A stretch of 64,000 nucleotides of DNA from Nonomuraea angiospora (GTDB lineage Bacteria; Actinomycetota; Actinomycetes; Streptosporangiales; Streptosporangiaceae), in NCBI RefSeq assembly GCF_014873145.1, contig NZ_JADBEK010000001.1, positions 10,292,001-10,356,000 on the forward strand, written 5' to 3'. Within the stretch, counting starts at the first letter, position 1, and every line of letters starts with the position of its first letter. The position numbers and the translations under genes were made by a program. This document shows, piece after piece, positions 1 through 8,815 of the stretch. The notes below the pieces were generated by a model. It made no database searches. It saw only the letters and a program-made list of their open reading frames with translations, and was not told the DNA's origin.

Positions 1-201
1 GCGAACTTGGAGAGCCCCGAGCAGCTCCTCCGACGCCCTGGTGATCGTCTCCACCGCCCGGTCGAACGCCTCGGCGTTGTGCGCGGCGGGCGCGCGGAAG
101 CCGGAGATCTTCCTGACGTACTGCAACGCCGCCGCCCGCACGTCCTCCTCGGTCACGCTCTCGGTGAACGGGGGGCGCAGGGTCTTGATGCTTCTACACA
201 T
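1..201 (-). CDS. DUF2277 family protein (partial, C-terminus outside window)
   Basis: The first 67 residues are visible, beginning MCRSIKTLRPPF and containing the run ALQYVRKISGFRAPAAHN. That matches my memory of the small DUF2277 family, usually about 80-90 residues and of unknown function. ATG is at 201. The reading frame runs off the left edge, so the last few residues are missing. It is transcribed in the same direction as the glycolate module and starts 19 bp beyond the IclR stop, so it may be the last gene of that transcript. Family assignment is confident; no function can be given. Confidence 0.8.
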   Translation of the reverse strand, partial: MCRSIKTLRPPFTESVTEEDVRAAALQYVRKISGFRAPAAHNAEAFDRAVETITRASEELLGALQVR

Positions 202-220
202 GCCTTTACCGTAACTTCGT

Positions 221-973
221 TCAGCGCCCGTCAGTCGCCGGACCGAGCTCGTTGCCGAAGTCGAGGGCGATCTTGCGCATGCCCTCGGCCAGGTCCTCGC
301 GGTCGATCGCGTCGATCCGCTCGGCGGGCCCGGAGACCGACATCGCGGCCACCACCCGGTCGCCGTCCCACACGGGCACGGCCAGGCAGTGCACGCCGAG
401 CTCCTCCTCGCCCAGGTCCATGGCGTGGCCCTGCGCTTTGACGAGCTCGAGTTCGGCCAGCATGGCCGTCAGGTCGGTGATCGTGTTGGGGGTGCGGCGG
501 GGCATGCCGGTGCGCTCGAAGACGGCCACCGCCTCGGCCGCGGGCCGCCCGGCCAGCAGCACCTTGCCCACGGCCGTGCTGTGCGGCAGCACCCGCCGGC
601 CCACCTCGGCGAACATCCGCAGCCTGCGCGGCGAGGGCACCTGCGCCACGTAGACGACGAAGTCGCCTTCGAGCACGGCCAGGTTGGCGGTCTCGCCGGA
701 CAGCTCGACCATCTTGGTCAGGTACGGCTGCGCCCACCCGCCCACCATGCTCCCGGCGATGCCGCCCAGCCGCACGAGGCCGCCGCCCAGGGCGTACCTC
801 TTGTCGGATTCCTGGCGCACGTAGCCGCGGACGAGCAGGGTGCGCAGCAGCCGGTGGATGGTCCCGTACGGCAGGCCGGTCCTGGCGGCGATCTCCGACA
901 GGCCCGCCTCGCCCCCGTGCTCGGCCAGCGCCTCCAGCACGTCCAGCGCCCGATCCACCGACTGGACGCTCAT
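221..973 (-). CDS. IclR-family transcriptional regulator
   Basis: A 250-residue regulator. Residues 1-70 form the winged helix (SVDRALDVLEALAE, LPYGTIHRLLRTLLVRGYV). The rest is the IclR effector-binding domain, with the typical HSTAVGKVLLAG stretch and a C-terminal region LAVPVWDGDRVVAAMSVSGP. Its ATG overlaps the glcF stop in an ATGA (970-973), so it is translationally coupled to the glycolate oxidase genes and is probably their own regulator. IclR proteins commonly control glyoxylate, acetate and aromatic-acid genes and bind imperfect inverted repeats. Two such repeats lie in front of aceB at 6398-6436. Whether it represses or activates, and its ligand (glyoxylate or glycolate), are inference. 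Confidence 0.9.
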   Translation of the reverse strand: MSVQSVDRALDVLEALAEHGGEAGLSEIAARTGLPYGTIHRLLRTLLVRGYVRQESDKRYALGGGLVRLGGIAGSMVGGWAQPYLTKMVELSGETANLAVLEGDFVVYVAQVPSPRRLRMFAEVGRRVLPHSTAVGKVLLAGRPAAEAVAVFERTGMPRRTPNTITDLTAMLAELELVKAQGHAMDLGEEELGVHCLAVPVWDGDRVVAAMSVSGPAERIDAIDREDLAEGMRKIALDFGNELGPATDGR

Positions 974-2172
974 AGGGAAACCCCGCGCAGCGAGGCGTCG
1001 AGCACTTCGGCCGTGTGGGCCACCCTGATGTCCGAGCCGGCGCGCCGCATGGCCGCCGCGATCTGCATCGTGCAGCCGGGGTTGGCCGAGACCAGCAGCT
1101 CGGCGCCGGTCGTGGCGACCGAGGCGGCCTTCCTGTCGCCGAGGTCGCGGGCGGCCTGCGGCTGGAAGATGTTGTACGTGCCCGCCGACCCGCAGCAGAT
1201 GGCCGACTCGGGGATCTCGCGGACCACCAGGTCGGGGATGCCGCTCAGCAGCTCGCGCGGCTGGGCGCGCACGCCCTGGGCGTGGGCCAGGTGGCAGGCG
1301 TCGTGGTAGGCGACGGTGAGCGGCAGCGAGTGCCGCTTGGCCACGGGCCCCAGCTCGGCGAGGTATTCCGACAGATCGACCACCCTGAACCCCGGTTCGC
1401 GCCCGAGCAGCTCGCCGTACTCCTTCATCGACGAGCCGCAGCCGGCCGCGTTCACCACGACGGTGTCGACCCCGGCCTTCTCGAACGTCCTGACCGTGCG
1501 GCGCGCCAGCCGCCTGGCCTGGTCGTCGCGCCCGGAGTGCACGCTGAGCGCTCCGCAGCAGCCCTGGCCGCGCGGGATGACCACGTCGCAGCCCTCCAGG
1601 GAGAGCACCCGCGCGGTGGCCGCGTTCACCTGGGGGAAGAACTCGCCCTGCACGCATCCGGTGAGCATGCCCACCACGGCCCGCCGCTCGCCCCTGGCCC
1701 TGACCACGCGCGGCATCCGCTGCCGGCGCTCGACGCGCGGCGCGAGCGCGGCCATGGCCCCGAGGCTCGGATGGACCCTGGCGAGGAACGGCGCCAGCCG
1801 CTCGGCCAGCCACATCCCCGGCCGCAGCAGCCGCAGCCGGCGCGGATAAGGGAACAGGCCGAACACGATCCCGCGCACGGCCCGCTCCTGCGGATCCCGC
1901 ACGTGCTCGCGCTCCACCTCGGCCCTGGTCTGCTCGATCAGCCGGTCGTAGCGGACGCCGGACGGGCAGGCCGTGACGCACGCCATGCACCCCAGGCAGG
2001 CGTCGAAGTGCCCGGCCATCTCGGGCGTGACCGGGGTGCCCTCGACGTGCTGCTTCATCAGGTGGATGCGGCCGCGCGGGGAGTCCATCTCCTCGCCCCA
2101 CAGCACGTACGTCGGGCACGTGGGAAGACAGAACCCGCAGTGCACACAGTCGTTGATCAGTTCGGGGTCCAC
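970..2172 (-). CDS. glcF: glycolate oxidase iron-sulfur subunit GlcF
   Basis: 400 residues. Two ferredoxin-type cysteine clusters sit near the N-terminus: C9, C12, C15, C19 and C59, C62, C65, C69. They are followed by two CCG-type domains, GQGCCGALSVHSG and AICCGSAGTYN, typical of the heterodisulfide-reductase-like cysteine-rich fold. This subunit carries electrons from the flavin subunits GlcD and GlcE toward the membrane quinone pool. The GTG start at 2172 directly follows the glcE TGA with no spacer, and the stop overlaps the iclR ATG. Together with glcD and glcE all three expected subunits are present. A lactate-utilisation LldE/LutA-type role is less likely because both FAD subunits are present. 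Confidence 0.92.
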   Translation of the reverse strand: MDPELINDCVHCGFCLPTCPTYVLWGEEMDSPRGRIHLMKQHVEGTPVTPEMAGHFDACLGCMACVTACPSGVRYDRLIEQTRAEVEREHVRDPQERAVRGIVFGLFPYPRRLRLLRPGMWLAERLAPFLARVHPSLGAMAALAPRVERRQRMPRVVRARGERRAVVGMLTGCVQGEFFPQVNAATARVLSLEGCDVVIPRGQGCCGALSVHSGRDDQARRLARRTVRTFEKAGVDTVVVNAAGCGSSMKEYGELLGREPGFRVVDLSEYLAELGPVAKRHSLPLTVAYHDACHLAHAQGVRAQPRELLSGIPDLVVREIPESAICCGSAGTYNIFQPQAARDLGDRKAASVATTGAELLVSANPGCTMQIAAAMRRAGSDIRVAHTAEVLDASLRGVSL

Positions 2173-3348
2173 TCAGATCCCTCCCAGGAACCGGCCGGGA
2201 GACATCCTGCGCCCGGGATCGAACCGTTCCTTGACCCGCCGCATCAACGGCAGCCCGCTCACCTGCCCCCACCTGTCGACGCCCTCGTACGGCGTGGCCA
2301 GCACGTTCAGCCGCCCGCCCAGCGCCTCGATCCGCCCGCGCAGCCGGGTGACGGCCGCCGCCAGCTCCTCCTCCGCGACCTCGCCCCAGAGCTCCAGGTA
2401 CGCCCGCCCCGCCGCGGCCGACCCGCGGAAGGCGAACCCGGCCTCCCCGGCGGCGGCCAGAGCGTCGGCCGCGCGCGCGGGCGGGAACCGGGTCTCCAGC
2501 AGCACGTCGTCCCTGAGGATCAGCCCCCACCACTCCGGCGCCTCGGCCGTGATCGTGCCCTCGCCCAGCACCTCGCGCAGCCCCAGCGCGCGCTGCTCGG
2601 CCGCCGCGCCCTCCACCAGCACCGCGACCGTCGCCTCCTTGCCGTCGGGGCAGTCGATCTCCACGGCGGACGGCTCGGCCTGGGAGGCGGCCAGGCGGAG
2701 CAGCACGTCCCCGGCCGGTGCGGTGGTCGCCACGAGCCAGCGCCGCTCCGCGGGCAGCGGGTGCAGCCGGAACGTGGCCTCCGCGATCACGCCGAGCGTG
2801 CCCTGGGAGCCGGTGAAGAGCTTGCCGAGGTCGTAGCCGGCGACGTTCTTGACCACCCGGCCGCCGGACCTGGCGACGGTCCCGTCGGGCAGCACGACCG
2901 TGATGCCGATGAGCAGGTCGCGGGGGGTGCCGTACCGGAAGGCGCGCGGGCCCGCGGTCGCGGTGGCGAGCGTGCCGCCGACCGTGGTGTGCTCCTTGAA
3001 CGGCGGGTCGAGCGCCAGCTCCTGCCCCTGCTCGGCGAGCGCGGCGGCCAGCGCGTCCATGGTCAGCCCGGCCTGCGCGCGCACCACGAGGTCGCCGGCG
3101 GCGTGTTCGATGAGGGAGTTCATGCAGCACAGGTCGATGAGCACGTCGCAGCGCTCGGGCGGGGCGCCCCAGTGCAGCTTCGTGCCGCCGCCCGCGGGCA
3201 CCGCCGCCAGGTCCTGCTCGGCGCAGGCCCGCAGCACGGCCGAGATCTCCTCGACCGTCTCGGGCAGGGCGACCCAGCGGGGCCGCACGCCGTTGACGGC
3301 GTCGTCGGCGTCCGCCTGCCTGATGGTCACCCCCGTGTCGGCCAGCAT
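2173..3348 (-). CDS. glcE: glycolate oxidase FAD-binding subunit GlcE
   Basis: 391 residues from the ATG at 3348. This start forms a one-base TGATG overlap with the glcD stop and is preferred over a longer reading frame whose extra 44 residues would overlap glcD. It has a PCMH-type FAD fold: residues around PAGGGTKLHWGAPP, the VGGTLATATAGPRAFRYG loop, and VVKNVAGYDLGKLFTGSQGTLGVI are diagnostic. The length fits GlcE rather than GlcD (about 480). It pairs with GlcD and the iron-sulfur subunit GlcF to oxidise glycolate to glyoxylate at the membrane. Confidence 0.92.
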   Translation of the reverse strand: MLADTGVTIRQADADDAVNGVRPRWVALPETVEEISAVLRACAEQDLAAVPAGGGTKLHWGAPPERCDVLIDLCCMNSLIEHAAGDLVVRAQAGLTMDALAAALAEQGQELALDPPFKEHTTVGGTLATATAGPRAFRYGTPRDLLIGITVVLPDGTVARSGGRVVKNVAGYDLGKLFTGSQGTLGVIAEATFRLHPLPAERRWLVATTAPAGDVLLRLAASQAEPSAVEIDCPDGKEATVAVLVEGAAAEQRALGLREVLGEGTITAEAPEWWGLILRDDVLLETRFPPARAADALAAAGEAGFAFRGSAAAGRAYLELWGEVAEEELAAAVTRLRGRIEALGGRLNVLATPYEGVDRWGQVSGLPLMRRVKERFDPGRRMSPGRFLGGI

Positions 3349-4787
3349 CAGAACTGCTCCGCCTTTCCCGACTCCACCAGCGGGTGCACGCCCTTGCGCA
3401 CTCCCGGCACCTCGCCGCACAGGCGCGGGGTGGGGAAGACCTTGCCCGGGTTCGACAGGCCACGGGGGTCGAACGCGCACCGGACGAGTTGCATGGTGTC
3501 CAGGTCGTCCGCGCTGAACATCTTCGGCATATAGCGGGATTTATCCACCCCGACTCCGTGCTCGCCCGTGATCGAGCCGCCGTGCTCGATGCACAGGTCC
3601 AGGATCGCCCCGGACACCACCTCGGCCCGCTCGCCGGCCCCCGGCTCCGCGTCGTCGAACAGCACGAGCGGGTGCAGGTTGCCGTCTCCCGCGTGGAAGA
3701 CGTTGGCCACCCTGATGCCGTGCTCGTGCGAGAGCCGGTCGATGGCCGCCAGCACACCGGGCAGGGACGTGCGCGGCACCACGCCGTCCTGCACGATGTA
3801 GGCCGGGCTGATGCGCCCGACGGCGGCGAACGCCGACTTGCGGCCCTTCCAGATCGCCGCCCGCTCGGCCGCGCCGGCGGCCACCCGCAGCTCGAAGGCG
3901 CCCGAGCAGATCTCCGTGAGCCGGGCGAACTGCTCGTCCACCTCCGCCCGCGGGCCGTCCAGCTCCACGATCAGCACGGCGCCCGCGCCCTCGGGGTAGC
4001 GGCAGGCCACCGCCGCCTCGGCCGCCTCGATGGCCAGCGCGTCCATCATCTCGATCGCGGCGGGCACGATGCCCGCGCCGATGATCGCCGAGACGGCCTG
4101 GCCTCCCTGCTCGATGCTCTCGAACGCGGCCAGCACCGTGGTCACGGCCTCCGGCGCGCGGCTGAGGCGTACCGTGATCTTGGTGGCGATGCCCAGCGTG
4201 CCCTCGGAGCCGATGAACGCGCCCAGCAGGTCGTAGCCGGGGTCCATGCGGTCGAGCGTGACCAGGTCGCCGTCGGGGGTGACGATCTCGCAGGCCTCGA
4301 CGTGGTTGACCGTGAAGCCGTACTTGAGGCAGTGGGCGCCGCCGGAGTTCTCGGCGACGTTGCCGCCGATGGAGCAGACCTGCTGGCTGGAGGGATCGGG
4401 CGCGTAGTAGTAGCCCCGGTCGCGCACGGCCTCGGTGATGGCCAGGTTGGTCACGCCGGGCTCGACGACCGCCCGGCGGTTGTCCAGGTCGATCTCCAGG
4501 ATCCTGCGCATCTTGGAGGTGACGATGAGCACGCCGTCCTCGCGGGGGAGCGCGCCCCCCGACAGGCCGGTGCCCGAGCCCCTGGCCACGAAGGGCACGC
4601 CGAAGTCGTTGCACACGCGGACCACGCGGGCGACCTGCTCGGCCGTGTCGGGCAGCACGACCACGCCGGGGGTCGCCCGGTGGTAGGTGAGGCCGTCGCA
4701 CTCGTACGTGCGCAGGCGCACCGGATCGGTGATCACCGAGTCATGGGGCAGCAGCGAGCGCAGGGCCGCTGTCAGCGTTTCCAGCAC
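3348..4787 (-). CDS. glcD: glycolate oxidase FAD-linked subunit GlcD
   Basis: 479 residues. The N-terminal FAD_binding_4 domain contains ARGSGTGLSGGALP, CSIGGNVAENSGGAHCLKYG and FIGSEGTLGIATKI. The C-terminal FAD-oxidase domain has VFHAGDGNLHPLV and the closing motif GSITGEHGVGVDKSRY with its conserved His-Gly. GTG start at 4787 with a purine-rich site (GAGGGGG) about 10 nt upstream. It is the catalytic flavoprotein that takes electrons from glycolate (or D-lactate; the family overlaps). It lies 24 bp after the aceB stop, so glyoxylate made here is passed to the malate synthase encoded just upstream in the same transcript. Confidence 0.93.
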   Translation of the reverse strand: MLETLTAALRSLLPHDSVITDPVRLRTYECDGLTYHRATPGVVVLPDTAEQVARVVRVCNDFGVPFVARGSGTGLSGGALPREDGVLIVTSKMRRILEIDLDNRRAVVEPGVTNLAITEAVRDRGYYYAPDPSSQQVCSIGGNVAENSGGAHCLKYGFTVNHVEACEIVTPDGDLVTLDRMDPGYDLLGAFIGSEGTLGIATKITVRLSRAPEAVTTVLAAFESIEQGGQAVSAIIGAGIVPAAIEMMDALAIEAAEAAVACRYPEGAGAVLIVELDGPRAEVDEQFARLTEICSGAFELRVAAGAAERAAIWKGRKSAFAAVGRISPAYIVQDGVVPRTSLPGVLAAIDRLSHEHGIRVANVFHAGDGNLHPLVLFDDAEPGAGERAEVVSGAILDLCIEHGGSITGEHGVGVDKSRYMPKMFSADDLDTMQLVRCAFDPRGLSNPGKVFPTPRLCGEVPGVRKGVHPLVESGKAEQF

Positions 4788-4811
4788 CCGATCCCCCTCT
4801 TTTTCCTAGTT

Positions 4812-6389
4812 CTACGGCATTTGAGCATAGGCGGGAAGCGTCAGGAACTCGGCGAAGTCGTCGTCCAGCGCCACCTGCTTGAACAGCGCGGTCGCCTGAC
4901 CGTACAGCTTCTCGTCGTGGCCGGGCTCTTCGGCGATCTTGTCGAGCTCCTCCGCGATGATCTGCTCGACCAGTTCCTTCGTCACCTGGGCGCCCGTGTC
5001 GGCGAGCGTGATGTCGTTGTGGATCCACTGCCAGATCTGCGAGCGCGAGATCTCGGCGGTGGCGGCGTCCTCCATGAGGTTGTGGATCGCCACCGCGCCC
5101 AGGCCGCCCATCCAGGCGGCGAGGTAGCGCAGCGCCACGTCCACGTTGTTGCGCAGCCCGGTCTCGGTGATCTCGCCCGGCGTCTCGGAGACGGACAGCA
5201 GCTCGGCCGCGGTCACGTTGACGTCCTCGCGCAGCCGGTCGAGCTGGTTGGGCCGCGACCCCAGCACGCCGTCGAACACCTCGCGGCAAACCGGCACCAG
5301 GTCGGGGTGCGCCACCCACGAGCCGTCGAAGCCGTCGCCCGACTCGCGCGTCTTGTCCGCCCGCACCTTCTCCAGCGCCACGGCGTTCACCTCGGGGTCG
5401 CGCCGGGAGGGGATGAAGGCCGCCATCCCGCCGATGGCGTGCGCGCCGCGCTTGTGGCAGGTGCGCACCAGTAGCTCGGTGTACGCGCGCATGAACGGGG
5501 CCGTCATCGTGACCGCGTTCCGCTCGGGCAGCAGGAACTCGCGGCCCCGGGTCCGGAACTTCTTGATCACGCTGAACAGGTAGTCCCAGCGGCCCGCGTT
5601 GAGCCCCGCCGAGTGGTCGCGGAGCTCGTACAGGATCTCCTCCATCTCGAACGCGGCCGGGTAGGTCTCGATGAGGACGGTCGCCCTGATCGTGCCGTGC
5701 GGGATGCCGAGGAGCTCCTGAGCCCTGGTGAACACGTCGTTCCAGAGCCGCGCCTCCAGGTGGGACTCCATCTTGGGGAGGTAGAAGTACGGGCCCTTGC
5801 CCTTGTCGATCTGCCGCTGGGCGCAGTGGAAGAAGTAGAGCCCGAAGTCGAACAGCGAGGCCGAGACCGGCTGCCCGTCCACCCGGGCGTGCTTCTCGTC
5901 CAGGTGCCAGCCGCGCGGGCGCACGACGACCGTGGCCAGCTCGTCGTCGGGCCTGAGCGCGTACGACTTGCCGCCGGTCTCGAAGTCGATCGTGCGGTCG
6001 AGCGCGTCGCGCAGGTTGAGGTGGCCGCTCACGCAGTTCTCCCAGAGCGGCGAGTTGGCGTCCTCGAAGTCGGCCAGCCAGACCTTGGCGCCGGAATTGA
6101 GCGCGTTGATGGTCATCTTCTTGTCGACCGGGCCGGTGATCTCCACCCGGCGGTCCTCCAGGCCGGGCGCGGGCGGGGCGACCTGCCAGTCGGCCTCCCT
6201 GACCTGCTTCGTCTCCGGCAGGAAGTCGAGCAGGCCGCCCGCCGACAGCTCCGCCTGCCGCGCCTGGCGGGCCTCCAGCAGCTCCAGCCGCCTGGCGCCG
6301 AACTCCCGCTGGAGAGTCGCCACGAAATCGAGCGCCTCAGGCGTGAGGATCTCGTCGAACCGGTCGAGCATCGGGCCGGTGATCTCCAT
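4812..6389 (-). CDS. aceB: malate synthase A
   Basis: 525 residues, the normal length of the A isoform (the G isoform is about 720). Recognisable blocks include [12 protein letters not shown], the family signature region [15 protein letters not shown]...[24 protein letters not shown], and a C-terminal [15 protein letters not shown]. It condenses glyoxylate with acetyl-CoA to give malate. No isocitrate lyase gene is in the window, so here the glyoxylate source is glycolate oxidase rather than the shunt. The ATG at 6389 follows an AAAGG ribosome site. It is the first gene of the aceB-glcD-glcE-glcF-iclR run, with its own promoter (see 6398-6466). Confidence 0.95.
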   Translation of the reverse strand: MEITGPMLDRFDEILTPEALDFVATLQREFGARRLELLEARQARQAELSAGGLLDFLPETKQVREADWQVAPPAPGLEDRRVEITGPVDKKMTINALNSGAKVWLADFEDANSPLWENCVSGHLNLRDALDRTIDFETGGKSYALRPDDELATVVVRPRGWHLDEKHARVDGQPVSASLFDFGLYFFHCAQRQIDKGKGPYFYLPKMESHLEARLWNDVFTRAQELLGIPHGTIRATVLIETYPAAFEMEEILYELRDHSAGLNAGRWDYLFSVIKKFRTRGREFLLPERNAVTMTAPFMRAYTELLVRTCHKRGAHAIGGMAAFIPSRRDPEVNAVALEKVRADKTRESGDGFDGSWVAHPDLVPVCREVFDGVLGSRPNQLDRLREDVNVTAAELLSVSETPGEITETGLRNNVDVALRYLAAWMGGLGAVAIHNLMEDAATAEISRSQIWQWIHNDITLADTGAQVTKELVEQIIAEELDKIAEEPGHDEKLYGQATALFKQVALDDDFAEFLTLPAYAQMP

Positions 6390-6397
6390 GGGGTGCC

Positions 6398-6466
6398 TTT
6401 CCGCTTCGTGGAAAATGACTTCTGGATTGTGGAAGTGAAGTTACTCCCCTGGTAGTCCCGGGTCAA
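6398..6466 (-). promoter_or_regulatory. aceB-glcDEF promoter with two inverted repeats
   Basis: On the minus strand TTGACC (6466-6461), 17 bp spacer, TAACTT (6443-6438) makes a good sigma-70-type promoter. Two perfect inverted repeats follow: ACTTC-N9-GAAGT at 6418-6436, covering the start site and touching the -10, and TTTCC-N7-GGAAA at 6398-6414, running into the ribosome site. Their centres are 21 bp apart, two helical turns, and both contain GTGGAA in the plus orientation. This is the layout expected of a repressor binding as a pair of dimers. The coupled IclR protein is the obvious candidate. Confidence 0.6.
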
Positions 6467-6542
6467 AGGTTGGGGTTCCTTCGGGGAGTCGTCGGGGGCA
6501 TCCCCGATGTCGTCAGGGGCGTGCCCGGACAAGATTGACGGC

Positions 6543-7235
6543 ATGAAGACCATCGCGATCGCGGGCGGGCTGCTGGCCTCCGCGCTGATGCTGACGGGAT
6601 GCGGGCTGGCGAGCATCACCGGACCGGCCAGCGAGGAAACCTCGTCCTACGAGGTGACGGACAAGGTCGCCCGGCTGCAGGTCAAGAACGGCGCGGGCCA
6701 GACCGTGGTGACCGGGACCGATGGCGGCACCGTACGCGTCACCGAGACGCTGCGCTGGCGCGGCGACGCCAAGCCGAAGGCGGAGCACGGCGTCGAGGGC
6801 GACGGGCTGGTCCTGTCCTACGACTGCCCGTCGAACCTGGGCACCTGCAGCGTCGACTACAAGATCGAGATCCCCAAGGGGCTGGCCGTCGACCTGGAGA
6901 GCGGCTCCGGCGACGCCACGCTCAGGGGCCTGGCCGGAGAGCTGAACGTACACGTCGGCTCCGGCGACCTGGACGCCGCCGACCTGGCGGGCAAGAAGAT
7001 CGTCGCGGAGGCGGGGTCCGGAAGCGTCGAGCTCAAGTACACCGCCGTGCCCGACAGCGCCGAGCTGCAGGCCGGCTCCGGGGACATCGTGCTCCGCGTG
7101 CCCGACGGTGCCTACGACGTGAAGACGCAGGTGGGGTCGGGTGACGCGAACGTCTCGGTCAAGAAGGACAGCTCCTCGCCGCACAAGATCTCGCTCAAGA
7201 CCGGATCCGGCGACGTCACGGTGTCCGCCGGATAA
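6543..7235 (+). CDS. DUF4097-type beta-repeat lipoprotein
   Basis: 230 residues from the ATG at 6543; an upstream in-frame start would bury the signal peptide. The N-terminus MKTIAIAGGLLASALMLTGCG is a lipoprotein signal with lipobox LTGC, so the protein should be anchored outside the membrane. The body has short strands each closed by a GSGD turn (ESGSGDATLRG, HVGSGDLDAAD, EAGSGSVEL, QAGSGDIVL, QVGSGDANV, KTGSGDVTV), the regular ladder of DUF4097/adhesin-like beta solenoids. Function of the family is unclear, and these proteins are often called putative adhesins. It has no evident functional link to its neighbours. Confidence 0.8.
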   Translation: MKTIAIAGGLLASALMLTGCGLASITGPASEETSSYEVTDKVARLQVKNGAGQTVVTGTDGGTVRVTETLRWRGDAKPKAEHGVEGDGLVLSYDCPSNLGTCSVDYKIEIPKGLAVDLESGSGDATLRGLAGELNVHVGSGDLDAADLAGKKIVAEAGSGSVELKYTAVPDSAELQAGSGDIVLRVPDGAYDVKTQVGSGDANVSVKKDSSSPHKISLKTGSGDVTVSAG

Positions 7236-7253
7236 GGGGGTGATTGTGGCGAG

Positions 7254-7291
7254 GGTGTCGTGCCACCATCGTGGGAAGACACCGAGGTGTC
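7254..7291 (+). promoter_or_regulatory. Alternative hairpins in the hflX leader
   Basis: GGTGTC (7254-7259), GACACC (7278-7283) and GGTGTC (7286-7291) lie in succession. The middle element can pair with either neighbour. Pairing with the first encloses a further CCAC-CATC-GTGG stem. Pairing with the second makes a tight GACACC-GA-GGTGTC palindrome. The element sits between the lipoprotein stop and the hflX start at 7311. It may terminate the upstream gene, bind a regulator, or switch hflX expression. Confidence 0.4.
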
Positions 7292-7310
7292 CAGACGTTC
7301 CCTAATAGAG

Positions 7311-8738
7311 ATGACACGAATGCACGAATACACCGCGCTCGACCTCGACGAGTTCGAGACCGGCGACATGGACCTCGAGGAGCGCCAGGCGCTGCGCCGC
7401 GTGGCGGGCCTCTCCACCGAACTCCAGGATGTCTCCGAGGTCGAGTACCGGCAGCTGCGGCTGGAGCGGGTCGTCCTCGTCGGCGTCTGGACGTCAGGCA
7501 CAGTGGAGGACGCGGAAAACTCCCTGCTGGAGCTCAAGCTCCTGGCCGAGACGGCTGGGTCGCAGGTGCTCGACGGCCTCGTCCAGCGCCGCCAGAAGCC
7601 CGATCCGGCCACCTACATCGGCTCGGGCAAGGCGCTCGAGCTCCGCGACGTGGTCGAGTCGACCGGCGCCGACACCGTGATCTGCGACGGTGAGCTGACC
7701 CCCGGCCAGCTCCGCCAGCTCGAGGAGACGGTCAAGGTGAAGGTCATCGACCGCACCGCCCTGATCCTCGACATCTTCGCCCAGCACGCCAAGAGCCGCG
7801 AGGGCAAGGCCCAGGTCGAGCTGGCGCAGCTCCAATACCTGCTGCCCCGCCTGCGCGGCTGGGGTGGCAACCTGTCCAGGCAGGTCGGCGGTCGCGCCGC
7901 GGGCGGCGTCGGCATCGGCGGCCGCGGCCCCGGTGAGACCAAGATCGAGCTGGACCGGCGCCGCATCCGCGAGCGGATGGCCAAGCTGCGCCGCCAGATC
8001 AGCGGCATGTCCACCTCACGCGACACCATGCGCTACCAGCGCCAGCGGCGCGAGGTCCCCGCCGTGGCCATCGCCGGCTACACCAACGCGGGCAAGTCCT
8101 CGCTGCTCAACCGCATCACGGGAGCCGGGGTGCTGGTGGAGGACGCGCTGTTCGCCACCCTCGACCCGACCGTGCGCCGGGCGCGCACGGCCGAAGGCCG
8201 GCTCTTCACGATCGCCGACACCGTGGGCTTCGTGCGGCACCTGCCGCACCAGCTCGTCGAGGCGTTCCGCTCGACGCTGGAGGAGGTCGCCGAGGCCGAC
8301 CTGATCCTGCACGTGGTGGACGGCTCGCACCCCGACCCCGAGGGCCAGCTGGCCGCCGTGCGCGAGGTGCTCGGCGACATCGAGGGCGCCTCGGAGATCC
8401 GCGAGATCGTCGTGATCAACAAGGCCGACGCGGCCGAGCAGGACGTGATCGACCGGATCATGCGGCGCGAGCGCGACTGCGTCGTGGTGTCGGCGCGGAC
8501 CGGCCGCGGCATTCCCGAGCTGATGGAGGTCATCGAGCGGGAGCTGCCCCGGCTGGACCACGAGATCCAGCTGCTGGTGCCGTACAACAGGGGAGACCTG
8601 ATCTCCCGGGCCCACAAGGAGGGCGAGGTGCTCTCCGTGGACCACGTGGAGGACGGGACGATCCTGCACGCCCGGGTGCTGCCCAGCCTGTGGCAGGAGC
8701 TCGAGCGGGTGGGCAAGCCCGTGGAGCGGGTCTTCTAA
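7311..8738 (+). CDS. hflX: GTPase HflX (ribosome-splitting factor)
   Basis: About 475 residues. The N-terminal HflX domain contains LERVVLVGVWTSG, KPDPATYIGSGKALEL and DRTALILDIFAQHAKSREGKAQVELAQ. A coiled linker, RGPGETKIELDRRRIRERMAKLR, leads to the GTPase domain with G1 GYTNAGKS (residues 256-263), G3 DTVGF and G4 NKAD. HflX binds 50S subunits, splits stalled 70S ribosomes and helps in heat or antibiotic stress. I place the start at the ATG at 7311 because the preceding 70 bp form hairpins; an in-frame GTG at 7260 behind GAGGG would add 17 residues. A strong hairpin at 8769-8815 probably ends the transcript. Confidence 0.93.
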   Translation: MTRMHEYTALDLDEFETGDMDLEERQALRRVAGLSTELQDVSEVEYRQLRLERVVLVGVWTSGTVEDAENSLLELKLLAETAGSQVLDGLVQRRQKPDPATYIGSGKALELRDVVESTGADTVICDGELTPGQLRQLEETVKVKVIDRTALILDIFAQHAKSREGKAQVELAQLQYLLPRLRGWGGNLSRQVGGRAAGGVGIGGRGPGETKIELDRRRIRERMAKLRRQISGMSTSRDTMRYQRQRREVPAVAIAGYTNAGKSSLLNRITGAGVLVEDALFATLDPTVRRARTAEGRLFTIADTVGFVRHLPHQLVEAFRSTLEEVAEADLILHVVDGSHPDPEGQLAAVREVLGDIEGASEIREIVVINKADAAEQDVIDRIMRRERDCVVVSARTGRGIPELMEVIERELPRLDHEIQLLVPYNRGDLISRAHKEGEVLSVDHVEDGTILHARVLPSLWQELERVGKPVERVF

Positions 8739-8768
8739 CCCTCCGGTCACCCCCCGGTTTCGTCGTTG

Positions 8769-8815
8769 CGGCCGGGCGACTCCCACACAAGCGGTACGGT
8801 GGGGTCGCCCGGCCG
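8769..8815 (+). terminator. Hairpin terminator after hflX
   Basis: CGGCCGGGCGAC (8769-8780) pairs perfectly with GTCGCCCGGCCG (8804-8815). With one bulged T the stem continues as CCCAC/GTGGG, leaving a loop of about 12 nt. No T-run follows, which is common for actinobacterial terminators. It lies 30 bp past the hflX stop. Confidence 0.65.

Noticed and set aside
221..3757. A 1178-codon minus-strand open frame spanning iclR, glcF and glcE
   Set aside because: It is a long open frame typical of high GC; only its last 250 codons (iclR) are real, and the rest is an out-of-frame copy of glcF, glcE and glcD.
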